DNA of 64,000 bases from a virus: positions 1 to 64,000 of the IMG/VR virus record IMGVR_UViG_3300025237_000001, one strand, 5' to 3'. Under the pieces are notes generated by a model. It made no database searches, was not told the origin of the DNA, and saw only the letters and a program-made list of their open reading frames with translations. Made by a program: the position numbers and the translations under genes. Below are positions 22,900-30,343 of the stretch, piece by piece. Position 1 is the stretch's first letter. Each line of letters opens with the position of its first letter.

Positions 22900-23206
22900 A
22901 ATACGATTTATGTACCAGTATTTAAAAGATGAAAATCTTCACTATTTAGCCGAACTTCATGATGATGATGGTGTATTGGGTGAAGATTTTTTTAATACTA
23001 CTGAAGAATTCTTAGAATATACCAAAGTTAATAATATTACCTTTGTGGGTGAGATTAATGCTGAAGTAATGTTAACTGAATTGTTAACCAAAAATATTAG
23101 AATAGAATATGATAATGAACTTGGTGAAGGGGCTTATGATGCAATGCTTAAGCTTGCTGATGAGAATAATATTAAACTAGTAAAAAAATTATATGAAGGA
23201 AATTAA
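22892..23206 (+). CDS. hypothetical protein, 104 aa
   Basis: A small acidic protein overlapping glutamine synthetase by 8 nt, hence co-translated. The N-terminal half suggests strands, the C-terminal half a helix (DAMLKLADENN). It shares the seven residues INAEVML with glutamine synthetase, probably by chance. The function is unknown. Confidence 0.5.
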   Translation: MSKIRFMYQYLKDENLHYLAELHDDDGVLGEDFFNTTEEFLEYTKVNNITFVGEINAEVMLTELLTKNIRIEYDNELGEGAYDAMLKLADENNIKLVKKLYEGN

Positions 23207-23537
23207 AGATTTAACAATTAAAGATTTAATTCACATAGCTGATTTAGCTACGGGTGGATGGTGTAATAGCGAATGGAGTTCTTTACATAAAGAAGTAGAA
23301 GTAGGTGGTTATGGTAAGCGTAGACGTTTAGAATGGGTTCAAAATTCTGACGGTCCTAATGAAGAACATTACTTCGAAGTGTCATCTGAAAATTCAGATG
23401 GTTGGGCTTGGCATTGTAAAGCAAGAAATGGTGAAGAATTTGTGTTGGTTAATACCATTGCGCCACATAGAATTGTGGATTACCTAAGAGAAAATAAATT
23501 TAATATAGAAAGTAATTATGAACTACAAAAAATATAA
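23193..23537 (+). CDS. hypothetical protein, 114 aa
   Basis: A soluble protein with an opening repeated motif (IKDLTIKDLIHIADLA) and several Trp residues. It overlaps genes on both sides by about 14-20 nt, so the operon is tightly coupled. No family is recognised. Confidence 0.5.
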   Translation: MKEIKDLTIKDLIHIADLATGGWCNSEWSSLHKEVEVGGYGKRRRLEWVQNSDGPNEEHYFEVSSENSDGWAWHCKARNGEEFVLVNTIAPHRIVDYLRENKFNIESNYELQKI

Positions 23538-23871
23538 TAAAATGATTGCTAAGTTTATGGACCAAAAAGATAAACTTAAAGACTCTATGGAGTATGGTAA
23601 GTTCCACCTTCAATGGGATTGGCTAATGCCAGTAGTTGAAAAGATAGAAACTATTAACGACCCACATCATGGGTTTTTTGGAGTTTACATAAGTTCAAAT
23701 TCGTGTTGTATCCAAGGTACCAATCTAAGAACTGATAAAAAACAAGAACCACCAGTGTATTTTAATGACGTTGTACATGATAATAAGTTATCGTCCACAT
23801 ATTCCGCAGTAATTATATTCATTCAATGGTATAATATAACTGAACAATTAAAAGAATTAAGAGGTAAATAG
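23518..23871 (+). CDS. conserved-type phage hypothetical protein, 117 aa
   Basis: The segment HLQWDWLMPVVEKIE followed by a strand with NSCCIQG is a pattern I associate with small hypothetical proteins of Bacteroidetes phages. No function is known. It lies directly upstream of thymidylate synthase. Confidence 0.6.
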   Translation: MNYKKYNKMIAKFMDQKDKLKDSMEYGKFHLQWDWLMPVVEKIETINDPHHGFFGVYISSNSCCIQGTNLRTDKKQEPPVYFNDVVHDNKLSSTYSAVIIFIQWYNITEQLKELRGK

Positions 23872-23888
23872 AATAAATTTTAAAAACA

Positions 23889-25223
23889 ATGAATAATTTA
23901 GACACAACTTACACAGATTTACTTTCAGACATATTAGATAATGGTATTGTTAAGAGTGATAGAACTGGAACAGGTACAACATCTGTATTCGGTAGACAAA
24001 TAAGACATGATATGTCAGAGGGATTTCCTTTGTTAACTACTAAGAAAATGGCTTACAAGTCAATTATAGTAGAACTACTATGGTTTCTTAAAGGAGATAC
24101 CAACATCAAATACTTGGTTGATAACGGTTGTAATATTTGGAACGGTGACGCTTATAAACATTTTAAAACCACCATAAGCTCTCAAATATCTGATGATAAT
24201 CGACTGAAATTATATGATAAAGGGTATTTACAAGTACGTGGTAAAAATGACGTTAACGGTGGTAGTTATAAATTCAGGGTATTGTCTCAAGAAGAATTTA
24301 TTGAGCGAATTAAAAGTGATGAAGAATTCGCTAAGAAGTGGGGTGATTTAGGACCTATATATGGTAAGCAATGGAGAGGATGGGGTGGATATAAAGATGT
24401 TTTCGAATATGTGGATAACGGTAAAGGTACACCAGTAGGTGTTACCAAGTCTTGGGAAGGTATTGACCAAATAGCTAATGTTATAGACCAACTTAGGAAT
24501 AATCCTGATAGTCGTAGAATTATGGTTAACGCATGGAATGTAGCGGAGGTACCTAACATGACTTTACCACCTTGTCATTATGGATTTCAATTGTATACTA
24601 GAAAATTATCTCTAGAAGAAAGGACTGCTATTTGGGATAAAAAATATCTTAAAGATGTTAATCCTGAAGATGCTATGGACCGTATTAATTTCCATAACAT
24701 CCCAGAAAGAGCTATTTCATTAATGTGGAATCAACGTTCAGTTGATACGTTCTTAGGTTTACCATTTAACATAGCTTCTTATGGATTGTTACTTGAGATA
24801 TTAGCTAATGAAGTTGGGATGGTACCAGACCAATTAATAGGTAATCTAGGTGATACCCATCTATATTCAAATCATTTAGACCAAGCTAGAGAACAAATAG
24901 GTGGTGAATTATCTGACAAATCTTTGATGAATTTATACAAAGAACATGATGCTGAAAACTTTGACGCTTATGTAACGTCAAGAAGACTTAAGAAAGAAGC
25001 TATAAATAAGCAAGACTATGAAGTAGCCGCTAAGGAGAGGGACAATGAAAAGGTGGCTAAGACAGAATTAATTAAAATTGACATACCTACATCTGATAGG
25101 TATCCATACCAGTTACCACAGATGAAAATAGCCGATAAACATTTTGAAGATTTAACAATTGAAGATTTTGAATTGATTGGTTATAAATCTCATTCTGCGA
25201 TTAAAGCACCACTATCTAACTAA
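23889..25223 (+). CDS. thyA: thymidylate synthase with large insertions
   Basis: ThyA converts dUMP to dTMP with methylene-tetrahydrofolate. The core motifs are present: SDRTGTGT, the catalytic LPPCHYGFQLY, MWNQRSVDTFLGLPFN and DTHLYSNHLDQ. At 444 residues it is far longer than the usual ~264. Extra sequence lies at about residues 95-150, after the catalytic loop (about 240-265) and near the C-terminus (about 345-400). The last insertion contains INKQDYEVAAKERDNEK, a UVR-like motif resembling that in the phage ClpC middle domain. The true C-terminus (GYKSHSAIKAP) is intact. Confidence 0.93.
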   Translation: MNNLDTTYTDLLSDILDNGIVKSDRTGTGTTSVFGRQIRHDMSEGFPLLTTKKMAYKSIIVELLWFLKGDTNIKYLVDNGCNIWNGDAYKHFKTTISSQISDDNRLKLYDKGYLQVRGKNDVNGGSYKFRVLSQEEFIERIKSDEEFAKKWGDLGPIYGKQWRGWGGYKDVFEYVDNGKGTPVGVTKSWEGIDQIANVIDQLRNNPDSRRIMVNAWNVAEVPNMTLPPCHYGFQLYTRKLSLEERTAIWDKKYLKDVNPEDAMDRINFHNIPERAISLMWNQRSVDTFLGLPFNIASYGLLLEILANEVGMVPDQLIGNLGDTHLYSNHLDQAREQIGGELSDKSLMNLYKEHDAENFDAYVTSRRLKKEAINKQDYEVAAKERDNEKVAKTELIKIDIPTSDRYPYQLPQMKIADKHFEDLTIEDFELIGYKSHSAIKAPLSN

Positions 25224-25240
25224 AAAATTTGGATATTATA

Positions 25241-25248
25241 TATTTATT
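25241..25248 (+). promoter_or_regulatory. TATTTAT(A/T) box
   Basis: TATTTATT lies 15 nt upstream of the tail-tube-like ATG at 25264, in the gap after thyA. Confidence 0.45.
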
Positions 25249-25263
25249 AATAAATGTTTTAAT

Positions 25264-25692
25264 ATGAGCGATTTATTAATGAAAATGCCAGAACCTTACG
25301 AACCTAAACTTACAAACAGATGGTTGATTAGATTTAAAGGAGATTATAAAGAAATACCAATTTGGGTACCTTCTAAAACATCTAGACCTAAATGGGTAGA
25401 TGGAAAATGGTCCAATATCGAAATTTGTTTGCGTGACCCAATTACTACGTCAACGTCAAAAGTTTTAATGACTGCTGTTAGATTGGCAAGTTCAACGTCA
25501 ACAATAATTGGGAGATTTAGTAAAATTAAATATGACCTAGAGTTGTTAGACTCAACTGGTGTTGTTGTTGAGAAATGGAAAATAAAAGGTTTAGTTGAGG
25601 TCTTTGATTTTGGTGAATTAGATTATACAAAATCCGCTTTAGTAGATATAAAATTGGTAATTAAACCGACAAAGGTTAGATTAGTTTTCTAA
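25264..25692 (+). CDS. tail-tube-like protein (gp19/gp54 type)
   Basis: The protein (142 residues) resembles the T4-type tail-tube family: NRWLIRFKGDYKEIPIWV near the start, STGVVVEKWKIKG, and VFDFGELDYTKSALVDIKLVIKP near the end. It is slightly shorter than T4 gp19. It opens the head/tail module. It could be the tube protein itself or a tube-initiator paralog. The ATG at 25264 is preferred to a longer frame reaching into thyA, because a TATTTATT box precedes it. Confidence 0.7.
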   Translation: MSDLLMKMPEPYEPKLTNRWLIRFKGDYKEIPIWVPSKTSRPKWVDGKWSNIEICLRDPITTSTSKVLMTAVRLASSTSTIIGRFSKIKYDLELLDSTGVVVEKWKIKGLVEVFDFGELDYTKSALVDIKLVIKPTKVRLVF

Positions 25693-25715
25693 AATCACCT
25701 TATTTGGTGTTTTTT
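25691..25715 (+). terminator. rho-independent terminator
   Basis: CACC and GGTG around a 6-nt loop with A and T tracts outside, right after the tail-tube-like stop, followed by a T-run. Confidence 0.6.
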
Positions 25716-25729
25716 CCCTATTTCTATTA

Positions 25730-25737
25730 TATTTATA
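25730..25737 (+). promoter_or_regulatory. TATTTAT(A/T) box
   Basis: TATTTATA lies between the terminator at 25691 and the ATG at 25755. Confidence 0.5.
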
Positions 25738-25754
25738 TAAGAAAAGAACCTAAT

Positions 25755-25976
25755 ATGAATGAAGTAATACATTTAGCAGCAGATGCTGTTTTCAGTGATT
25801 TCACATATACAGCTGTATATGCTAGTAGTGGTGCGTCACCCGAAATCAATGGGGTTAGTGTACCAATGGTAGCTGGAAGTACGTTAGTAATATTAGTAAA
25901 AAGTATCACTGCAACGGCTGGTATTTATGTTGTTGGGAGACAACGATTAGTAGCACCTTTAGTAATAAACGGATAA
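25755..25976 (+). CDS. small beta-rich, virion-type protein, 73 aa
   Basis: A Val/Ala/Gly/Ser-rich protein with SSGASPEINGVSVPMVAG and a strand-rich end. It resembles short structural proteins of marine phages by composition and by position among virion genes. The ATG at 25755 follows a terminator and box. No specific role is assigned. Confidence 0.55.
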   Translation: MNEVIHLAADAVFSDFTYTAVYASSGASPEINGVSVPMVAGSTLVILVKSITATAGIYVVGRQRLVAPLVING

Positions 25977-25993
25977 ATTAAATTTATATATAA

Positions 25994-26749
25994 ATGAAAA
26001 ATAAGAACAATATTAAACCTACAGGATTAAAAGGTAACGACCAATTAAGTAGAATGAAAAGCTTAATGGGTGTAGCATCTATTACTGAAAACACAAAAAC
26101 TTCGGTTGTGGAATTAACTAAAACAGGTCCTGATGGAAAGGTATATGGTATCGTTAGAGAGAACCATAAATATTTCATTAAAATAACTAACAAAAAACAA
26201 AATTTAATTGCTGAGGACTTCAGATATATGGGTGGGTTGCAAAACAAAACCGAAAAATCTTATGATAGTTACTCTCAAGCAACTAAACAATTAAATCTTA
26301 AATTCTTAAGCTTAAATGAAGCGTTAGATAAAACTGAGCAAATCAATGTTTTACAAAACGATAATTTATTAGCTGAATCTTTTGATTCTTATTCTGAAAA
26401 ACCAAAGAAAAGTCAACCAGACTCTACTTTAGGAACTGTTAAAGAAATAGGAAAAAACGATGGTCATGAAGAAGAAATCATTGCAGATACTGGTGAAACT
26501 GGTAACCCTGATGTGAAAACTCCACCAGTTGTTGAAGAAGATGAAGATGTAAACGAAGATACTGATGAAATAACTGAAGAAGAAGTTGTTGAAGAAGAGG
26601 ATGTCGTAGAATTAACTGAAAACGAAAAAGCTATTGATAACATCATTCGTGAACTTAAAGCAGAAACTTTAAACGAAAACAAACCAAGCATTACTACAGC
26701 GATACACAAAATCAAAGAGGGAGAAGAAAGCTCAAAAAAAAAAGTGTAA
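25994..26749 (+). CDS. acidic virion-module protein, zero-frame part
   Basis: The 251-residue N-terminal product has a basic start, a soluble domain (about residues 25-110) and an acidic Glu/Asp/Val-rich tail. It ends in a run of ten A residues followed immediately by a stop. The next frame (-1) continues for 467 residues with similar acidic composition and no plausible start of its own near the junction. I read both as one gene that is frameshifted. SITEN (about residues 35-39) could be a protease site. Function: probable head or core protein. Confidence 0.6.
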   Translation: MKNKNNIKPTGLKGNDQLSRMKSLMGVASITENTKTSVVELTKTGPDGKVYGIVRENHKYFIKITNKKQNLIAEDFRYMGGLQNKTEKSYDSYSQATKQLNLKFLSLNEALDKTEQINVLQNDNLLAESFDSYSEKPKKSQPDSTLGTVKEIGKNDGHEEEIIADTGETGNPDVKTPPVVEEDEDVNEDTDEITEEEVVEEEDVVELTENEKAIDNIIRELKAETLNENKPSITTAIHKIKEGEESSKKKV

Positions 26750-26812
26750 CTGAAACTAAATTTAAACTTAAATTAGATAACCCATCTCCTGAGCAACCTC
26801 AAGAAATGGGTT
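26718..26812 (+). promoter_or_regulatory. candidate -1 frameshift site on an A-run
   Basis: An AGGGAG Shine-Dalgarno-like stretch (26718-26723) precedes about ten A residues (26734-26743) that provide A AAA AAA in the zero frame, directly before the TAA stop. An AACCCAT/ATGGGTT stem lies at 26779-26812. The set recalls the dnaX type of signal, but the stem is far from the slip site. A homopolymer length error would give the same picture. Confidence 0.45.
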
Positions 26813-28146
26813 CTCCTGTTTCTGGTGGAGAAGAATTTGGTGGTGAAGAAGACTTTGGTGGCGGTGAAGTAGAAGACTTTGGCGGTGGTGAAGCTTCAAG
26901 TGAAAAACCATTTGATGAAGAACCATTTGACGCTGGTGTAGAAGCTAGTGAAGATGATAGCCCAGAAAAATACATACAACAAATATCAGGTAAGTTAGGT
27001 CAAAGCCTAAGAAAATATACTGACGAAATGGGGCAACCAGATTTCGACTTAGAAAAGTTTGCAATCAATTCTGTATTATCCGCAACCAACTCTGGTAAAA
27101 TGGATAGTGGAGACCAATCCGATATAATTCAAAAAGTTAAATCGTCATCTACTGATGGTAGTGGTGGTAATGGTGTAGACCATAATGACGGAGCTAATGA
27201 CGGAGCTGATGACGGAGCTGAAGATTTAGATACATCTGATGAAGGTGGTTTGGATTTAAGTAATATCGACATGGAAGAAAGTGTTAACCCTAGTGGTTGT
27301 TTTCCTCAACCAATTGTTGATAGACAAATAGAGAATATTAAAAAAGAAAGTGTAATAACTAAAGAACCTGTATCTAAAGAATTTGTAGGTAAAAAAGTTA
27401 GTGTAGATTTTAGAAAAGAAATTGGAATTGTTAAGGATTATGACGATAAAGAAGTTGTTATCCATTTCCCAGATTTAGGATTTACTGAAAAAATTAATTA
27501 TAAAATGGTTGAAGTATTATTTCAGGAAGATGGTCAAGTTGACGAAGCTTTCAACCCTAACCCAAATGGTAAGACTGTGTTTCAAGATGCCGCTTTAGGT
27601 GTTAAGGAAGATGGTATGGAAGAGAATAAATATTTAAACTTGGAAAGCACTAAGAAAAGTAGTATAATTGCAACTAAACTAAGAAATATGTTACAGGAAA
27701 AAGAAATCATTACTATTGGTGGGCAAGTTTATGACCCTAAAACAAAACCACAAGTACAGCCACAAGTAAAACCTGAAAGAAAAACTAGAAGAGGTAAACC
27801 TTATAGGATTATCCCTGAGCAATTACCTGACCCAAAGCCAAAAGCTGAAAAAAAAAATGATAGCGTAAGTTTTATTAAAGATTCTGGGTTTGCACGAGAT
27901 GGTAATTCAGTAACAATCAAATTTGACATTAATGGTGAAAGGTTTGTATCTAATTTTGTGAATACTGGTGAGTTATTAGTGAAACCAGAAGCTTATGATG
28001 AGTCATGGGTTTATGCATTTGAATCAGAGGTTTTATCAAACGGTAAATCATATAGTGTAGCCGTAGCATTTTTCGGTCACCCAGATACTAATCTTGAGGT
28101 AGAAGAATATGCTGATGGTTCAGTACCAGATATAGAAGAAGTATAA
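26743..28146 (+). CDS. acidic virion-module protein, -1 frame part
   Basis: Continuous open frame from the A-run onward (SVTETKFKLKLDNPS, then Gly/Glu-rich FGGEEDFGGGE). The first ATG is only at 26806. It contains low-complexity acidic stretches, a tandem DGA repeat, a possible SH3-like segment (about 27380-27520), and a beta-rich C-terminal domain. Similar acidic composition on both sides of the junction supports a single product of about 717 residues. No family is recognised; a prohead-core or neck-associated role is a guess from position. Confidence 0.6.
   Translation, partial: SVTETKFKLKLDNPSPEQPQEMGSPVSGGEEFGGEEDFGGGEVEDFGGGEASSEKPFDEEPFDAGVEASEDDSPEKYIQQISGKLGQSLRKYTDEMGQPDFDLEKFAINSVLSATNSGKMDSGDQSDIIQKVKSSSTDGSGGNGVDHNDGANDGADDGAEDLDTSDEGGLDLSNIDMEESVNPSGCFPQPIVDRQIENIKKESVITKEPVSKEFVGKKVSVDFRKEIGIVKDYDDKEVVIHFPDLGFTEKINYKMVEVLFQEDGQVDEAFNPNPNGKTVFQDAALGVKEDGMEENKYLNLESTKKSSIIATKLRNMLQEKEIITIGGQVYDPKTKPQVQPQVKPERKTRRGKPYRIIPEQLPDPKPKAEKKNDSVSFIKDSGFARDGNSVTIKFDINGERFVSNFVNTGELLVKPEAYDESWVYAFESEVLSNGKSYSVAVAFFGHPDTNLEVEEYADGSVPDIEEV
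27184..27219 (+). repeat. three tandem 12-bp repeats
   Basis: Three copies of (A/G)ATGACGGAGCT encode NDGA/DDGA units in the acidic protein. They are in-frame and probably slippage-prone. Confidence 0.8.
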
Positions 28147-28550
28147 TGGAGTTATATTTAATATACATACACGAGATAGGATTTGACATTGAAGATAAAT
28201 ATTTTTATGAATTTGTTTTCAGTGATAGCATAGATAATATTGAGGGTGAGCATTGGGATTCTTACCCAGCTTCAGGGAACCCAGAAAAGCCTAATTCCGA
28301 TGTCATAAAAGATATTGGTAAAATTGAGATTGATGGTAATTTATTAGTTGCTCAAGATAATGAACAATTTTCAATGTGGGACGCTATTGATGGTGTGATT
28401 CCGTTGGGTTGGGAAAATATAGATGGGTTGGAAGATTACCCAGAAAATAGATTAACATTCCACTTTGGAATGACCTCAACTGAGGTTAGTGATAAATTAT
28501 ATGAAAGGGATATAAGAATAAAATATAAAAACGAATTTAAAGAAAAATAA
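28146..28550 (+). CDS. conserved-type phage hypothetical protein, 134 aa
   Basis: The sequence has a pattern I recognise as a widespread hypothetical family: IYIHEIG, YFYEFVFSDSIDNIEGE, WDAIDGVIPLGWENI, LTFHFG and LYERDIRI. The function is not known. The start is coupled to the preceding stop (TAATG), within the head module. Confidence 0.65.
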   Translation: MELYLIYIHEIGFDIEDKYFYEFVFSDSIDNIEGEHWDSYPASGNPEKPNSDVIKDIGKIEIDGNLLVAQDNEQFSMWDAIDGVIPLGWENIDGLEDYPENRLTFHFGMTSTEVSDKLYERDIRIKYKNEFKEK

Positions 28551-28551
28551 T

Positions 28552-29016
28552 ATGAACAGTGAAAATTATAGAATTGTATTAAGCAATGCGTATAAGAATA
28601 GAGAGTTAACTCCTGAAGACTTTGATAATACATTAAATCATTACACAATGTTAGTTAAAAAAGAAGGTGGTATAACTGAAGAAGATACTGGAACGGAATA
28701 CGGTGTTGAGAGTGATGAATTTGATAAGGTGATGCCTGTTGTGGGACCACGTTTAGAAGATGGTGACACAGTAAACATCTCTGCAAATGAATCTACTATA
28801 AAGGAAGATGATGAAGATACTTCCGAAGTTGATTCATTATATTCTGGTGCCGATGATAGAGGTGTTGAATACGGGATGAAGAATGAGGATTTTGATAAGT
28901 TAATGGAAGAACTTAAAGAAAGTGGAGGTCCGAGTATTAAAGTTAATGAAAATAGAACTATTAATGCTAAAATCAAGAAAGGTGATTTAATAAATTATAT
29001 TAAAAACAAAAAATAA
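28552..29016 (+). CDS. acidic protein with internal repeat, 154 aa
   Basis: Two similar segments, TEYGVESDEFDKVM (about residues 47-60) and VEYGMKNEDFDKLM (about 104-117), indicate an internal duplication separated by an acidic linker. ANES and VNEN are possible maturation sites. It lies next to the terminase block; a virion or core role is inferred only from position. Confidence 0.55.
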   Translation: MNSENYRIVLSNAYKNRELTPEDFDNTLNHYTMLVKKEGGITEEDTGTEYGVESDEFDKVMPVVGPRLEDGDTVNISANESTIKEDDEDTSEVDSLYSGADDRGVEYGMKNEDFDKLMEELKESGGPSIKVNENRTINAKIKKGDLINYIKNKK

Positions 29017-30245
29017 TGTCAAACAAATACAAATTTTTAGCAATAAAAGCTCTAGGTAAACCTAAGAAAAAGGGTAAGATAGTAGCTGAAAGTAGGGTAT
29101 CTTATGATAAGAATCATTCTGAAAGATTGGCTCCGCATTTAGCTAAACAACTTAGAGAAAAAACACATTCATTAGGTAAGCATCCAGCTTTTCCTGATGC
29201 TGATGAGAGTAACTTCGAAGAGAAGTTAATTTCTAAGCGGTTTAAAGACGTTTTAAAGACGTTTAAGCGTCATCATGGACTAGAACAGATAGATGTAGAT
29301 GTTTTCCTTGGAGAACAACGTCAATTACTATTTCAAATAATGACATTAGAAAAGAAACATCAAGATGTTTTAATCGAGATGGCTATTCAAATGGTTAGAG
29401 ATGAATTTGATGTACAAGAAGATGATATTGATATTGAAGCTAAGTTTACTACTGATTTGACAATCAACAAAAATATTGACCAAATACGAATCAAGCCAAC
29501 ATCTGACATTGAGTTCGATAGTCACATTGAATTTGTTGAAGCGAACAAAGAAGTTTATAAGCGTAGAATGATTAACGCTTTAATTCAAGGTTCAGCTAAG
29601 AAAACTAATCATATGTTCCATGTTATTGACGAGGAACTTCAAGATTTAGAACCTGTATTACCTTCCGCTTATGGTAAGTTAATGTCTGGTGCTGATTATA
29701 TGTATATGGTTAAAGATGATAGAGAACCAAGAGTTATTGGTGGAATTGTTAGTGTTGAATTTCCAAAATCTGAGAATGATATTCCAAAGATTATGGTTGA
29801 GGGAATGACATTACCTGTAGTGATACATGAATTAGTTAAAGGTGTTATGGAAATCCTTTCATATCATGGTTTACCTAAAGATAGTAAAGTTGCTCAATTC
29901 GTAATAGATAAAGCTGATTTTATGGCGGCTGAAAGTTGGGACATGAGATTAGGACCACCTATCTGGGAAAAGTTCTGTGAAGCTATTCCATCTGAAGATT
30001 TTGCCTTGAAACACCACGTATATGTGGAGTTAGTGTCATTACCTGTTGATGAATTCAACGAAACTCTACGAGAAATCCTTCTGGGAAGTAGAGCTGGTAA
30101 GGCTAAAGTAGCTGGAATGATTGATAAAGTTAAAGATGAGTTAAGAAATGATGAATTCGATGACATTATGGATAAGATAACTGATGATGATTATTTAGGT
30201 CCTGAGGATTTAGATAATTTAGATGATGAAGATTGGTTTATGTAA
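29016..30245 (+). CDS. large hypothetical protein upstream of terminase, 409 aa
   Basis: A soluble protein of mixed helices and strands. The N-terminus is basic and includes GKIVAESRVSYD (V-A-E-S, a possible protease site at about residues 24-27). A FKDVLKTFKRHHG segment and an acidic tail follow. The segment VVIHELVKGVMEILSYHG looks superficially metalloprotease-like but lacks HExxH. It precedes the large terminase where T4 encodes a small terminase or neck proteins; none is recognised with confidence. Confidence 0.6.
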   Translation: MSNKYKFLAIKALGKPKKKGKIVAESRVSYDKNHSERLAPHLAKQLREKTHSLGKHPAFPDADESNFEEKLISKRFKDVLKTFKRHHGLEQIDVDVFLGEQRQLLFQIMTLEKKHQDVLIEMAIQMVRDEFDVQEDDIDIEAKFTTDLTINKNIDQIRIKPTSDIEFDSHIEFVEANKEVYKRRMINALIQGSAKKTNHMFHVIDEELQDLEPVLPSAYGKLMSGADYMYMVKDDREPRVIGGIVSVEFPKSENDIPKIMVEGMTLPVVIHELVKGVMEILSYHGLPKDSKVAQFVIDKADFMAAESWDMRLGPPIWEKFCEAIPSEDFALKHHVYVELVSLPVDEFNETLREILLGSRAGKAKVAGMIDKVKDELRNDEFDDIMDKITDDDYLGPEDLDNLDDEDWFM

Positions 30246-30268
30246 ACCCACATTATATTAATAAATAA

Positions 30269-30295
30269 GGCTGTCGTAAATGACAGCCTTTTTTG
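30269..30295 (+). terminator. rho-independent terminator upstream of terminase
   Basis: GGCTGTC and GACAGCC form a 7-bp stem around a 6-nt loop followed by T6, 23 nt after the preceding stop. Confidence 0.85.
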
Positions 30296-30324
30296 TTTTT
30301 AAGGCTTAATCGGCACTTTTTACA

Positions 30325-30332
30325 TATTTATA
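30325..30332 (+). promoter_or_regulatory. TATTTAT(A/T) box before terminase
   Basis: TATTTATA lies between the terminator at 30269 and the terminase ATG at 30344. Confidence 0.5.
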
Positions 30333-30343
30333 TATAAAAAAGT

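Noticed and set aside
22397-23080. INAEVML shared by glutamine synthetase and the next gene, with 18 identical bases
   Set aside because: The similarity does not extend beyond this stretch and the surrounding folds differ; treated as chance or minor microhomology.
25177-25263. N-terminal extension of the tail-tube-like protein
   Set aside because: The extra residues overlap the thyA end and show no family similarity; the ATG at 25264 follows a box motif.
29815-29870. HELVKGVMEILSYHG as a zinc protease motif
   Set aside because: The HExxH pattern is absent (H-E-L-V-K), so no metalloprotease call is made.
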